Source: Entamoeba invadens IP1 (lineage: Eukaryota; Evosea; Mastigamoebida; Endamoebidae). Taken from it: 18,906 bases of DNA. Numbering within the stretch: the stretch's first letter is position 1; the number at the start of each line of letters is the position of its first letter. The DNA lies in contig NW_004440269.1 of NCBI RefSeq assembly GCF_000330505.1, positions 129,409 to 148,314 of the forward strand, written 5' to 3'. This document shows positions 8,301-16,909 of this stretch, piece after piece. The notes beneath the pieces were generated by a model. That model saw nothing but the letters and a program-made list of their open reading frames with translations. It made no database searches and was not told where the DNA came from. A program made the translations under genes and the position numbers.

Positions 8301-10400
8301 TTATGCAAGACCAAGTCTTTTGACCTTATCAACATATCTTGAATACACCATTGAGTGTCTTGTGGTACTACTTTCTATTAAACTTGAGAATGCAATCACC
8401 AAATTGCTCATGATGATTTTAGTGTCATGGTCCATTCCTTCTGCTGTCTTCTTACAGTTAACCATCAGTTGTGTGACGTCATTTAACCCATCCACATAGA
8501 ACGTTTCTTTTTGTTCGAACCCTTTCATGTCGTCTTTAGTCTTCATAGAATCAACAACATCTTCAAGTCGCTTTAAAAGTGATTTTAACATAACTTCCGA
8601 CTCGGCAAGTTTCTGGTGTGAGTTCAGAAGGGATTGGTCGGACTTCTTGATCTCTATTTTTGTTTCCATCGTTTTCTTCTTCGTGCACGCAAAGCACTTT
8701 TTGCAGATCACAACTTTGATGTATTCCGCCATTGGGTCTTGGATGCCCATAATTAAAGTTGGAGCAATCGTCGTGTTCACAGAGCACCCCACACAACACT
8801 TCTTCAAACAAATGTCACACGTCACATTCATATGTTCCGGGCCATTCAGTAAGACATCACAAACAGGGCAGTTCTCATTCTTCCCAGTTTCCTTCCTTTG
8901 AAACAGTTTCCCTTTTTGTCTTCGACTGATAAGCATCTCAAGTCCCTTCTCCACATTGTCCTCCTCCTTTTTGATCATTTGAATCATCACTTCTCGTTCG
9001 TGTGTAAACGCAACGCTCTTATCCATCAGCACACCCATCTCTTGTTTGGTATCTCCACTGTCATTCGTTGTCTTGCAAGTCTTACAAATGACGTACGGTT
9101 TGATCACTTGCTTCTTACTCGTCAAATTCTTGAACGAAGGTATGACTATCTCTAACTCACTTTTATGTTGTTCACAATACGAACACTTACATACACTACA
9201 CACACAGAAGTTATCAGGATTGGTCGATGTCGTTTTGGAACACCCGGGGAACGAACACAGTGGTTGTCCCATTAATGAATACTTCGACTTTTTCTTTGTG
9301 TTTTGTTCCTTCTGCTCGATTATTTTAGGGTCTTGGTACCTCACTAATTTCTGGACTTTTCCGCCTGTTGGTGTTGATGCAAACATTGTCATTTGTTGTT
9401 GTTGTGTACTTTGTGTGGCTTGAATGTTTTGTTGGACTTGTTGGTGAGACAATTGAGGTTCTTCCTTTGGTCTTGGTTTTGCTGGGATTTTTGGGGGGAC
9501 TTTCGGCGTGATTTCCTTCCTTTGGAGTGTGTCTTGTTCCTTAGAAATGGCCTCAAATTGTTCGTCCATTGCCTGATCGACATCTTTACCATAAGGTAGT
9601 GGTACATTAACTGGTATTGGTATTGGTGAAGAAGTATCACTATATTGATTTTCTTCCATTGATGTTGATGAAGGTGGGGGTACATTTTGAATTGTTTGTT
9701 GGTACATTTGTGTGTCTTGTTGATTCTGTTGTACTTGAACACCTGGAGCGTATTGATTAGTCACTATTTGTGGAGAGTAAAGTTGTTCTACGGGTGGTGG
9801 GACCATTTGTTCATCATTAATTGGTGATTGAGCCTTTTTGACTTCCTGTTGTTCTTTAGTAGTATTTTGTTGTTGTAACATTTGAGTATATTGTTGAGGA
9901 AGATATGGGTTATTTGCAGATGCTTTTGGTTTCATTTCCTTCGTTTCTTTGATTTCATTTTGAGTCTTTTCTTCGAGATGTGTTGTGTTCCCTAATATCC
10001 AGTCAAATTCAGGAAGTGCTTTACTTTGGTTCTCATTTCTCTTCTCATTGTTCTTCTCATTTGTTGTTATTCCAATGTTAAAGAATGACAAGTCGACTAT
10101 TTGTGGGGTATTTTGTGCTACCTTTGCTTCTTCAATTGGTATCACAGATTTGCTTTTCACTTCTTGTTCACTTGTTTCAACTTCTTTAAACGTTTCACTC
10201 TTTTCTTTCATCTCAGGACTTCCTACCACCTTTTTCTCGATTAGCTCTTTTTCTGCTTGTTCGACAGCTTCTGTCCGCTCTTTGAGAAGCTTTTCAGTCC
10301 TTTCAATCTCAAGTTGCCGCTTATCAAGATCGCCTTTCAGTTTGAAAAGCTGTTCTTCCCATAACACCAATTCTCTCCTTTCTAATGTGGCTTTGTCCAT
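8301..10400 (-). CDS. Coiled-coil, Q/P-rich protein with two FYVE-like zinc modules
   Basis: A single 699-codon exon from the ATG at 10400. Residues about 1-65 form a charged coiled coil (LERRELVLWEEQLFKLKGDL and following). Residues about 140-365 are low-complexity, rich in Q, N and P, with a PPKIPAKPRP stretch that fits an SH3-ligand PxxPxK pattern. Two Cys-rich modules follow: module 1 at about 378-440 (CSFPGC, CVCSVCKCSYC, VICKTC) and module 2 at about 510-565 (CPVC, VTCDICLKKCCVGC, VICKKC). Spacing resembles FYVE or FYVE-related fingers with four CxxC-type pairs, but neither has the RR/KHHCR phosphoinositide-binding core, so PI3P binding is doubtful. A helical tail of about 130 residues ends the protein. 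Start choice: the open frame runs upstream to a TGA at 10445-10443, but residues before this ATG could only begin at a TTG (10439). I do not recognise an orthologue by name; a membrane-trafficking scaffold is only a guess from the domain type. Confidence 0.85.
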   Translation of the reverse strand: MDKATLERRELVLWEEQLFKLKGDLDKRQLEIERTEKLLKERTEAVEQAEKELIEKKVVGSPEMKEKSETFKEVETSEQEVKSKSVIPIEEAKVAQNTPQIVDLSFFNIGITTNEKNNEKRNENQSKALPEFDWILGNTTHLEEKTQNEIKETKEMKPKASANNPYLPQQYTQMLQQQNTTKEQQEVKKAQSPINDEQMVPPPVEQLYSPQIVTNQYAPGVQVQQNQQDTQMYQQTIQNVPPPSSTSMEENQYSDTSSPIPIPVNVPLPYGKDVDQAMDEQFEAISKEQDTLQRKEITPKVPPKIPAKPRPKEEPQLSHQQVQQNIQATQSTQQQQMTMFASTPTGGKVQKLVRYQDPKIIEQKEQNTKKKSKYSLMGQPLCSFPGCSKTTSTNPDNFCVCSVCKCSYCEQHKSELEIVIPSFKNLTSKKQVIKPYVICKTCKTTNDSGDTKQEMGVLMDKSVAFTHEREVMIQMIKKEEDNVEKGLEMLISRRQKGKLFQRKETGKNENCPVCDVLLNGPEHMNVTCDICLKKCCVGCSVNTTIAPTLIMGIQDPMAEYIKVVICKKCFACTKKKTMETKIEIKKSDQSLLNSHQKLAESEVMLKSLLKRLEDVVDSMKTKDDMKGFEQKETFYVDGLNDVTQLMVNCKKTAEGMDHDTKIIMSNLVIAFSSLIESSTTRHSMVYSRYVDKVKRLGLA

Positions 10401-10956
10401 ATTTTTCAAGTTCTTTCGTTCGTCGAATCCATTTCCCAATCCTCATCTCCATTGTCTTTTCTTTTAATTTATTAAAGCAGAACCCGAGAATAATTATATA
10501 CTATAATTAAACTATATTTCATTTAAATCTCATCGTTTTTTTGTAATTTTTTATAGAAAATCAATTGTGGTGTTTTGGCTTTAAATTATTTTATAGAATT
10601 TGTGTCTTCTATCAATCCAAAATTCTTTATTAAAAAAAATTCAAAAGAAAATGTTTGGTTATTGTAATTATAAACCTCTATCATTCGGGATATAACGTAT
10701 ATTAATCTCCTAATTGATAGTACTCAAATACTGTACTAGAATATACTTTAATTCAAACTATACTTTGAAAATTATAGCCTTCCCTTATCTTTCGAAGAAA
10801 ATGTGAAAACCCAAAATTTATAGCAAAGAATTAAGAACACGAAACACAAATTAGTAATCCAAACTCAAACCCCGATTTTGTAGCTCAAAAGCCCATCAAA
10901 TAATAAACCTGATATACCTCTTTGCTTGGAAAAACTACAAAAAACATAATACCACA
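10401..10956. other. AT-rich divergent intergenic region
   Basis: This stretch lies between the divergently transcribed zinc protein and the orphan gene starting at 10957, so it should hold both promoters. I see an 8-bp inverted repeat with a 3-base spacer (10491-10498 and 10502-10509, TAATTATA type), which may be chance in such AT-rich DNA. Another ATG (10453-10451, minus strand) opens a 46-codon frame overlapping the start of the zinc protein. No gene or RNA is supported. Confidence 0.55.
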
Positions 10957-11629
10957 ATGCACCCCAGTCGTGGCGACTCAACAGACGACGACGCGACAGT
11001 GGACGACCCTTTAGTCATTCAACAACACGTCACCAAAGAGGCTGTAAAGCGGTTGGTCACGCTCGAGACACTTAATCTTTCTTTTGCTCTCGGGATGCGG
11101 TTTCAAGACGGGCGGTCAGAGACGACAACGCTTGCAAATTCCTTCATTCCCAATTGTCCAGTTTGTTCGATGATTATTTTTTTGAAGCAAAATGAATTAA
11201 TGACTTAACAACAAGATGACCTTTCCAAAGCCAAACGACACAGACGAGGAGTTCGAGAAACTGCGGATACTTTTCATCACGCGTGTCGACCAAAATTATG
11301 AGGACAAATACACTTTAGTCGTCGTATACATTTTCAACCTCGGTATTTTGCTCACACGGATCAAGGCGCTTCTCGCCCTCAAAGCACCTAGGGGAAAAAT
11401 TTGGGAAGAAAATTTCGTGAGGCAGCAAACAGCAATTCAAAAGTGGTCTTCTCGTCTCAAAATTTTGTTGCAAACAAACTTTTTATATTTCATCAACACG
11501 CTCCTCAGACTCGGTCCAGACACTTTGTTCGACTTCGACAACGAGTTCAGGAAGATACTGGATTTCTTCGAATGGAATGAGTCCGTCAAAAACAAATGGT
11601 TCATCAACCTCTGCCTTACACTTCATTGA
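10957..11629 (+). CDS. Unrecognised protein, probably two exons (10957-11160 and 11216-11629)
   Basis: Two open frames follow each other with only 7 bases between stop and ATG, too little for separate genes even here. Ending the first at 11160 puts GTTTGTT, the Entamoeba 5' splice consensus, exactly at the exon edge in phase 0. An AG at 11215 (55-nt intron) or at 11230 (70-nt intron) rejoins the second frame, both also in phase 0. CTTAAC near 11204-11209 could serve as a branch site. The product would be about 200 residues: an acidic N-terminus (STDDDATVDD), a helix-rich core with hydrophobic stretches (YTLVVVYIFNLGILL; LLQTNFLYFINTLL) and a C-terminal helix ending LCLTLH. I see no signal peptide, clear membrane anchor or known catalytic motif, and do not recognise the family. 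Both acceptors end AAG rather than the commoner TAG, so the exact junction is uncertain. It converges on RPB2, with 145 bp between the stops. Confidence 0.6.
11161..11215 (+). other. Candidate spliceosomal intron
   Basis: The stretch starts GTTTGTT, contains a T-rich run and ends ACAAG. It is 55 nt, phase 0, and contains the in-frame stop that separates the two exons. The alternative acceptor at 11230 gives 70 nt and removes five more residues. The donor is the strongest part of the evidence. Confidence 0.5.
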
Positions 11630-11774
11630 TTGTATATGTAATTGTTGCAACAAATGAGTGTCAGTATTCTCGCGACCGTCATCATTTATAGATTTTTAGT
11701 TTAGTTAATCGATCAACAAGCCTATCAAAATAAACATAAACGAACCAAATTAAAATCACTTCGAACCAATCTCC

Positions 11775-14700
11775 TCACATCTCGGCGTAGATTCTTGGAC
11801 ATATCGCCATTGACATGAGTTCCTGGAATAAGAGCTTCGCGGCATATGGAATCTCCACTTTCGATATGTGCGTTCGGTCTTTACAACACGAACACTCAAA
11901 TGTTGAAGAGCGCTGATTTGCAACAGCGGGCATGTGGCACTTATCGCAGACATACACCTGGTACCTATCTGAGGCCAAAAACAGTCTTTCTCTCAACAAC
12001 GCACTCATACCATGTGAAATCATACAGTCTCTCTCCATCTCCCCAAGTCTTAACCCACCGTCTCTTGATCTTCCTTCAAGTGGCTGTCTTGTCAACGTCG
12101 CGTAAGGGCCAGTCGCTCTGCCGTGAACCTTGTCATCAACCAAATGTTTCAATCTCTGGTAGTATGTTGGGCCCATGTATACCAAAGTGTCCAACTTTCT
12201 TCCGGTGTGCCCAGAGAACAACGCCTCATATCCCCATCTCTGGTACTTCAATTTATGTAACCTGTCGCTTATCACGTCGACAGTCAAACCAGGTTGGAAC
12301 GGCGTGCCGTTCTGCACATCACCAACCAGTGCTCCGACCTTACCAAGTAAACACTCGACAAGTTGCCCAACAGTCATACGAGATGGAATAGCATGAGGAT
12401 TCATGATAATGTCGGGATTAATACCCTCAATGTTAAAAGGCATATCCTCTTGTCTGTAAGTCATACCCACAGTACCTTTCTGTCCGTGTCTTGAACTGAA
12501 CTTGTCTCCTATTTGTGGAATACGGATACTCCTCATTTTGATCTTGATCATCTTCGCTCTGTTCTCTGTCGTCGCCACAACGACTTGGTCGACAACACCG
12601 TTTTCTCTTGGTTTGTATCGCATTGAACAATCCTTCAACTCACCCGACTTTCCTTTGTAAAAAGCACCGATTATGACATCGTCTGCTCTGACCTTTGTGC
12701 CAGGAGGAGCCACACCATCGACATCCAAGTGTTGGTATTTAGAAACGTCCTTCAGATCCGTTCCCTCACACGGTCTAAAGAACATAAGGTCGGTCTCCTC
12801 TCCCTTTTTGTAATCCTTTAAGAACGTTTTGAAGCACATGGATCTAAAGAGTCCTCTGTCAATACTGCCTTGGTTCATCATGACAGAGTCTTCCTGGTTA
12901 TATCCAGAATAGACGCAGACAGCAACAACCGCATTAATACCCGCCGGAATTTCTCCAAACTTCGCATAATCGGCACCCTTTGTCGACACAAGGGGCTTTT
13001 GTGGGTAGAACAAGACGTGTCCCAAAGAGTCCATTCGCAACTGGTAGTTGGAAGCATACACTCCAATCGCTTGCTTACCCATAGCGCATTGGTATGTATT
13101 TCTTGGAGACTGATTATGGTCAGGGAATGGGATAATACTTCCAAGGATACCCATGATCAATGCTGGGTTGATCTCACAATGCGTGTAATTGACAGCAGGA
13201 CCAGAGCCTCTGTTCAACAAATCGCTTGGGAACATCGCAATCATGGACATCTCTTCTTCATCGGCGTCGACATACTCGATGATACCCTTGGTAAGAAAGT
13301 TGGCCCAAAGCTTCTTTTTCTGTCCGTTTTCGTCGTTACGACCCATCTCAATACAAAGCTGTTTGATTTGTTCTTTCTGCAGATTAATCCCCAGTTCTCC
13401 GTTATTGTTACTCACGGTGAAAAGTGGTCTTGTACACCTTCCCGCGTCGGTGTAAATACGCAACTCTCTGTGCAACTGGTCCAGCACCATGGACATCACT
13501 TTCTTGACTTTACCCTTTTCACTGTTCTTTCGGTATTGTTTCAGGTCGTCAAGCAATTTTTGTGGTTCATCAGTGCATTTCAACCACGATCCATTCAAGA
13601 AGACCTTCGTTGTGGTGTTCATGTTATGCCCAAGGCATTCACTGATATCCTTGCAATACTGTGAATTGAGTTGGTCTTTAATTTCTTGGACGTTTTGCAA
13701 TGGAAGCGCGACAGTAATTTGCGCCATCAAACTGAGCATTTTGACCAACCCACATTGCTCTCCTTCTGGTGTTTCTGCTGGGCAAATGTACCCCCATTGG
13801 GTATTGTGCAACTGTCTTGGTTTCTGGGTCTTTCGTTTACCTTCAACTGGTGACGAAATCTTTCTCAAATAAGCCAACGCAGACGTGAATGTGATTCTGT
13901 TGAGAACCTGTGCAACACCATGTCGTGCCTCTTTTCCTCCTGGTTGTGGCCAATTTCCCGTTGAAAGAGCTTTTTTGCAGTCGTCAGTTATGATCTTTGA
14001 ATTGTACACTTTACCATAGTCAATGTTGTCGGATTTCTTGTGGGAAACAATGTCCTGGATTTTGTTTCTTGCGTACTTGGTGAGCTTCTTCAGTGCGTTT
14101 TTGAAAAGCTCCATCATCAAGCCGCCAGTCATAAGCATTCTCTTTCTTGCCAAATGATCTCTATCATCGCCATTTCTTTTTCCAGTGTACACACTCAAAA
14201 AGTGATTCGTCATGTATCCCAAGAAGTACGCTTTTGATTCGAAGTTGTCAACTCCAATATGTGGCAGAAGGTCAGTTTTCAATTTTGAGGTTCCGTCTCT
14301 TCTCATCTTCTCAATGTTTTCAGTGACTATCTCATCGCCTTCTTTGTTCGACCTTTTCGAGTTTCTACCTATCCACTCTCTCGCCTTTTCAACAGTTGTG
14401 TATTCGTTGGCCTGGATGGCTGTCGTGACAATGTTGTACATCTCGTTATCTTTTTCGTCAAAACAAATAGCGTCGACAATCTTTTCATCTGTTTCATAAC
14501 CAAGTGCGACAAAGAGCAACACAAGAGGGACATCACACATCATTCTTGACATCGTAAGCATTGGAACTTTCACTTTCAAATCCTTGTTCATCTCCTGATT
14601 TTTGGGAAAGTCCATTCTGATTTTGTGACTTCTAACTTCATCGTTCATGGCCAAAGAATTGATATTTCCTTCAAATGGGTACTTCGCCATATCACTTCCT

Positions 14701-15317
14701 TCAAAAACAAGCACAGTGTTTGGAGACATCTTCTCTTGAGCAATAACGACCTTTTCACTCCCCTTCACCACAAAGTAACCACCCTGTTCAAATTGGCACT
14801 CATCAGATTGAATGATATCATTCAGTTTAACAATACTCACAAGACGGCAAATCTTCGACTTAAGCATAGCCGGGATGCTCGCAAGATCAAAGAAATCGGA
14901 CGTCTTTTCATCCACGAGTTTTCCTCCTCTGTAGATGGTATCCTTGACATTAATTTTAAGTTCACTGGCGTAGGTCAATCCTCTGATTCTTGCCTCGTGT
15001 GGGAAGATCTTTTCTTTGACGTTTGAATTTGGAGAAGTTTTAATTTGTGGATACCTGTACTTTGTTTCGTCAAACTCAAGGGTGTGTGACTCTTCGTCTG
15101 CGGGGTTGACACGGAGGGTGTCGGAGTTGTTCACTTCGAACTTGAAGGTGTCTGTTTTGACTATGTCCTGGACTCGCTTAACAAAGTTGTTGAATGAGGA
15201 AAGTTGTTGCTTGACAAGACCGTTTTCTCTGAAATGCTCTTCGATGAGGTACCAGAACCACTGCGGCTTCACGCGCCCGGCCTCATCAGTGATGTCATTT
15301 TCGAAATTGTCTTGCAT
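11775..15317 (-). CDS. RPB2: DNA-directed RNA polymerase II second-largest subunit (RPB2)
   Basis: This 1180-residue protein forms half of the RNA polymerase II active-site cleft in the nucleus and partners RPB1. Landmarks in order: the N-terminal PQWFWYLIEEHFRENGLVKQ segment; GGYFVVKGSEKVVIAQEKM; the WGYICPAETPEGEQCGLVK block at about 505-525; GYNQEDSVMMNQGSIDRGLF at about 805; GDKFSSRHGQKGTVG at about 938-952, part of the active centre; NPHAIPSRMTVGQLVECLLG; the GRSRDGGLRLGEMERDC motif; a C-terminal zinc site (CDKC and CSCC, about 1121-1145); and YAAKLLFQELMSM near the end. The QEDMPF...EGI.PDIIMNPHAIPSRM stretch matches Pol II rather than Pol I or III. Length is in the usual range (yeast about 1224, human about 1174). 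No intron interrupts it. The open frame extends four codons further to a TTG, but the first ATG, at 15317, is the sensible start. It is convergent with the 10957 gene and divergent from the 15720 gene. Confidence 0.97.
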   Translation of the reverse strand: MQDNFENDITDEAGRVKPQWFWYLIEEHFRENGLVKQQLSSFNNFVKRVQDIVKTDTFKFEVNNSDTLRVNPADEESHTLEFDETKYRYPQIKTSPNSNVKEKIFPHEARIRGLTYASELKINVKDTIYRGGKLVDEKTSDFFDLASIPAMLKSKICRLVSIVKLNDIIQSDECQFEQGGYFVVKGSEKVVIAQEKMSPNTVLVFEGSDMAKYPFEGNINSLAMNDEVRSHKIRMDFPKNQEMNKDLKVKVPMLTMSRMMCDVPLVLLFVALGYETDEKIVDAICFDEKDNEMYNIVTTAIQANEYTTVEKAREWIGRNSKRSNKEGDEIVTENIEKMRRDGTSKLKTDLLPHIGVDNFESKAYFLGYMTNHFLSVYTGKRNGDDRDHLARKRMLMTGGLMMELFKNALKKLTKYARNKIQDIVSHKKSDNIDYGKVYNSKIITDDCKKALSTGNWPQPGGKEARHGVAQVLNRITFTSALAYLRKISSPVEGKRKTQKPRQLHNTQWGYICPAETPEGEQCGLVKMLSLMAQITVALPLQNVQEIKDQLNSQYCKDISECLGHNMNTTTKVFLNGSWLKCTDEPQKLLDDLKQYRKNSEKGKVKKVMSMVLDQLHRELRIYTDAGRCTRPLFTVSNNNGELGINLQKEQIKQLCIEMGRNDENGQKKKLWANFLTKGIIEYVDADEEEMSMIAMFPSDLLNRGSGPAVNYTHCEINPALIMGILGSIIPFPDHNQSPRNTYQCAMGKQAIGVYASNYQLRMDSLGHVLFYPQKPLVSTKGADYAKFGEIPAGINAVVAVCVYSGYNQEDSVMMNQGSIDRGLFRSMCFKTFLKDYKKGEETDLMFFRPCEGTDLKDVSKYQHLDVDGVAPPGTKVRADDVIIGAFYKGKSGELKDCSMRYKPRENGVVDQVVVATTENRAKMIKIKMRSIRIPQIGDKFSSRHGQKGTVGMTYRQEDMPFNIEGINPDIIMNPHAIPSRMTVGQLVECLLGKVGALVGDVQNGTPFQPGLTVDVISDRLHKLKYQRWGYEALFSGHTGRKLDTLVYMGPTYYQRLKHLVDDKVHGRATGPYATLTRQPLEGRSRDGGLRLGEMERDCMISHGMSALLRERLFLASDRYQVYVCDKCHMPAVANQRSSTFECSCCKDRTHISKVEIPYAAKLLFQELMSMAICPRIYAEM

Positions 15318-15390
15318 TTGTGTTAACAAGTTTTTATCTTTTTTATTTTTTTTCTTTCCAACAACGTTTCATTTTTTCGATCACAAATAA

Positions 15391-15408
15391 GAATTTATAT
15401 AAAATAGC
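15391..15408 (-). promoter_or_regulatory. TATA-like element upstream of RPB2
   Basis: The minus strand reads GCTATTTTATATAAATTC. It lies about 75 bp before the RPB2 ATG. The match is to a generic TATA box, and AT-rich DNA makes chance matches likely. Confidence 0.3.
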
Positions 15409-15688
15409 AAAATTTATTATTAAAAATACTTTATTTGTTTAAATTTGAAATCTCCATTCTACTTTTTGAGATGATAATGGCATTATTACTATTATGTACT
15501 TATTTTGAAATTGAACATATTTTATACTAATATTATAGTTAATAAAAATTAATTTTAACTATACATAATAACAATTGCTATGAAAAGATTCAAATGGCAA
15601 AAACAATTCAAATAGAAAAGGGTTTTTTTAGCAAAATCAAAAACAAACAAGAAGATTGAAAAATCTCATCCTTTCAAAACGTCATTCC

Positions 15689-15700
15689 GAACTATAAAAG
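15689..15700 (+). promoter_or_regulatory. GAAC plus TATA-like promoter element
   Basis: GAAC (15689-15692) is followed directly by TATAAAAG (15693-15700), ending about 20 bp before the ATG at 15720. TATA-like and GAAC elements are known core promoter parts in Entamoeba, though the Entamoeba TATA is usually GTATTTAAA. The position is close for a gene with a very short leader. Confidence 0.4.
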
Positions 15701-15719
15701 CGCAAAAAAAGCAAGCCAT

Positions 15720-16355
15720 ATGGACACACAAACATCATTCTACAATTGCGACGTGAGTTTCATGCTCGATGACGAACTCAAAGTGGTAAGTAGATTTGCT
15801 TTCATGTGCGATGTAGACGACGGATTTAATGTCAAATGTGGTGGCATTGTTGTACCACAACACCTTTGTGTGGGGATTGTTGCTGACCTTTTTGGAGGCA
15901 AACTTACACTTACCAAAGTTTCTCCAATTGATACTAATGATAAAAAGAATAATGTGAAGGCAACATTTATTAGTAGTCTGCAAAGGGGTATTAAGGCAAT
16001 AAATGGAAATACAGATAATTACCACAAAGCAGATGCGAAGACATTTTGGAGTTCAAGACTCTTGAAAACGTCGCAAGACTTTGCTGTTTTCAAAAACTTA
16101 ATCAACACGCCAAACACACAGAAACAAGCGATTCAAGCCGTGTTTCTTCGACAAGACAAAATTGAGGAGAAGTGCTTACTCTTTCAAGCAACTCACACAA
16201 TCAAAGATGTCCTTAACGAAATTAACACCAATCTTAACACAACCTTCACCAAAGTGATATGTCAAGGATTACCACTTCCGTATTGTATGGACATCCAAAC
16301 ACTCCAGAAAAGCTGCCTCTCTTCGACTCTGCAAATCCCATTTGTTCTTTTTTAA
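15720..16355 (+). CDS. Putative GINS complex subunit Psf3 (divergent)
   Basis: A 211-residue single-exon ORF. Read beside Psf3, the N-terminus has an LDDEL segment in the place of Psf3's LSLDDIL, then a V-x-C-G-x-x-V-x-x-P stretch where Psf3 has its polar-to-LPLWLA strand. In the middle, HKADAKTFWSSRLL sits where Psf3 has its HKMGPHFYGFGSQLL helix. Towards the C-terminus, RQDKIEEKCLLFQATHTIKDVLNEI lines up with the conserved LDEMERGLFQ...LNDF..WE helix. Total length is close to Psf3 (about 190-215). In the family, GINS joins Cdc45 and MCM to make the replicative CMG helicase. This is a by-eye alignment of a weakly conserved family, so it could be another helical protein. A GTAAGT at 15786 is not needed as a splice donor because the frame is open throughout. 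A GAAC/TATA-like site lies just upstream. Confidence 0.5.
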   Translation: MDTQTSFYNCDVSFMLDDELKVVSRFAFMCDVDDGFNVKCGGIVVPQHLCVGIVADLFGGKLTLTKVSPIDTNDKKNNVKATFISSLQRGIKAINGNTDNYHKADAKTFWSSRLLKTSQDFAVFKNLINTPNTQKQAIQAVFLRQDKIEEKCLLFQATHTIKDVLNEINTNLNTTFTKVICQGLPLPYCMDIQTLQKSCLSSTLQIPFVLF

Positions 16356-16469
16356 TTACAACACTTTTTTTGTGTTTCGATTTTTCAACACAAAGGTCTC
16401 CATTCTAATAATTAATTATTAATTCTCTCGTTCTTCATTATTCTTCAAAGAAAAAACTCAAAACCCAGT

Positions 16470-16772
16470 ATGGAAGCAAAATTCTTCAGCGAAGACGAAT
16501 ACTGGGAAACGGAAAAGATCGAAGAAGCGCCCGCACCTTATGTGGAGTCAATCACGAAAAATATAAATGAACTCAGGTGTTCATTCAATTGCGAATATCA
16601 AATAATTGTCAAACCCACAATTGGCGAGAACCCTAGTTATGACAAGGGCTACTGTTCTTTTGATAACCTTAATGTGTTCAATGAAGCATATCGTGTTATA
16701 GAAGGGCTCGATTGTTGTAAGAAGAAATGTCGGTCAGCAAAGGACATTCAAACAGTGATTGATAAGTTATAG
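16470..16772 (+). CDS. Small Cys-rich orphan protein, 100 aa
   Basis: The protein starts at the ATG at 16470 after an A-rich leader typical of short Entamoeba 5' ends. It has an acidic N-terminus (EDEYWETEKIEE), then six cysteines (37, 41, 62, 82, 83, 87) in a C-x3-C, C, CC-x3-C order, and a basic-to-helical tail (RSAKDIQTVIDKL). I see no signal peptide or membrane segment and recognise no family. The cysteines could bind metal or form disulphides. It lies 114 bp after the Psf3-like stop and 137 bp before the R-SNARE, on the same strand as both. A perfect hairpin follows its stop codon by 20 bases. Confidence 0.65.
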   Translation: MEAKFFSEDEYWETEKIEEAPAPYVESITKNINELRCSFNCEYQIIVKPTIGENPSYDKGYCSFDNLNVFNEAYRVIEGLDCCKKKCRSAKDIQTVIDKL

Positions 16773-16792
16773 TTTGTCTTGTTAATTTTTTG

Positions 16793-16824
16793 CTTTATTG
16801 AATGCCGCAAAGCATTCAATAAAG
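16793..16824 (+). repeat. Perfect 13-bp hairpin after the orphan gene
   Basis: CTTTATTGAATGC (16793-16805) and GCATTCAATAAAG (16812-16824) are exact reverse complements with a 6-base CGCAAA loop. A G-T pair can extend the stem. The right arm contains AATAAA. It begins 20 bases after the stop at 16772, so it would fall in the 3' UTR and may mark the transcript end. Confidence 0.75.
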
Positions 16825-16909
16825 TCTTCGAACACCACTTTTGTGAATGTATAATATTAAAATTAATATTTATAATACATTACTACTTAATTAATAGTAG
16901 TCAATTACT

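Larger units (their letters stand above)
15318..15719. other. AT-rich divergent promoter region between RPB2 and the Psf3-like gene
   Basis: This 402-bp spacer should drive both RPB2 (minus) and the 15720 gene (plus). It holds a TATA-like ATATAAATTC on the minus strand (about 15391-15402) about 75 bp before RPB2, and TATAAAAG at 15693-15700 before the other gene. A nine-codon minus-strand reading frame (15372-15343) precedes RPB2, but may lie upstream of the transcript start. Nothing else is evident. Confidence 0.55.

Noticed and set aside
8563..8811. Minus-strand 82-codon frame inside the zinc protein
   Set aside because: Off-frame shadow of the second zinc module.
11846..15390. Plus-strand frames up to 264 codons over RPB2
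   Set aside because: Antisense to a highly conserved RNA polymerase subunit; no independent support.
15786..15820. GTAAGT as a possible splice donor in the Psf3-like gene
   Set aside because: The frame is open without splicing, and the Entamoeba donor is normally GTTTGT.
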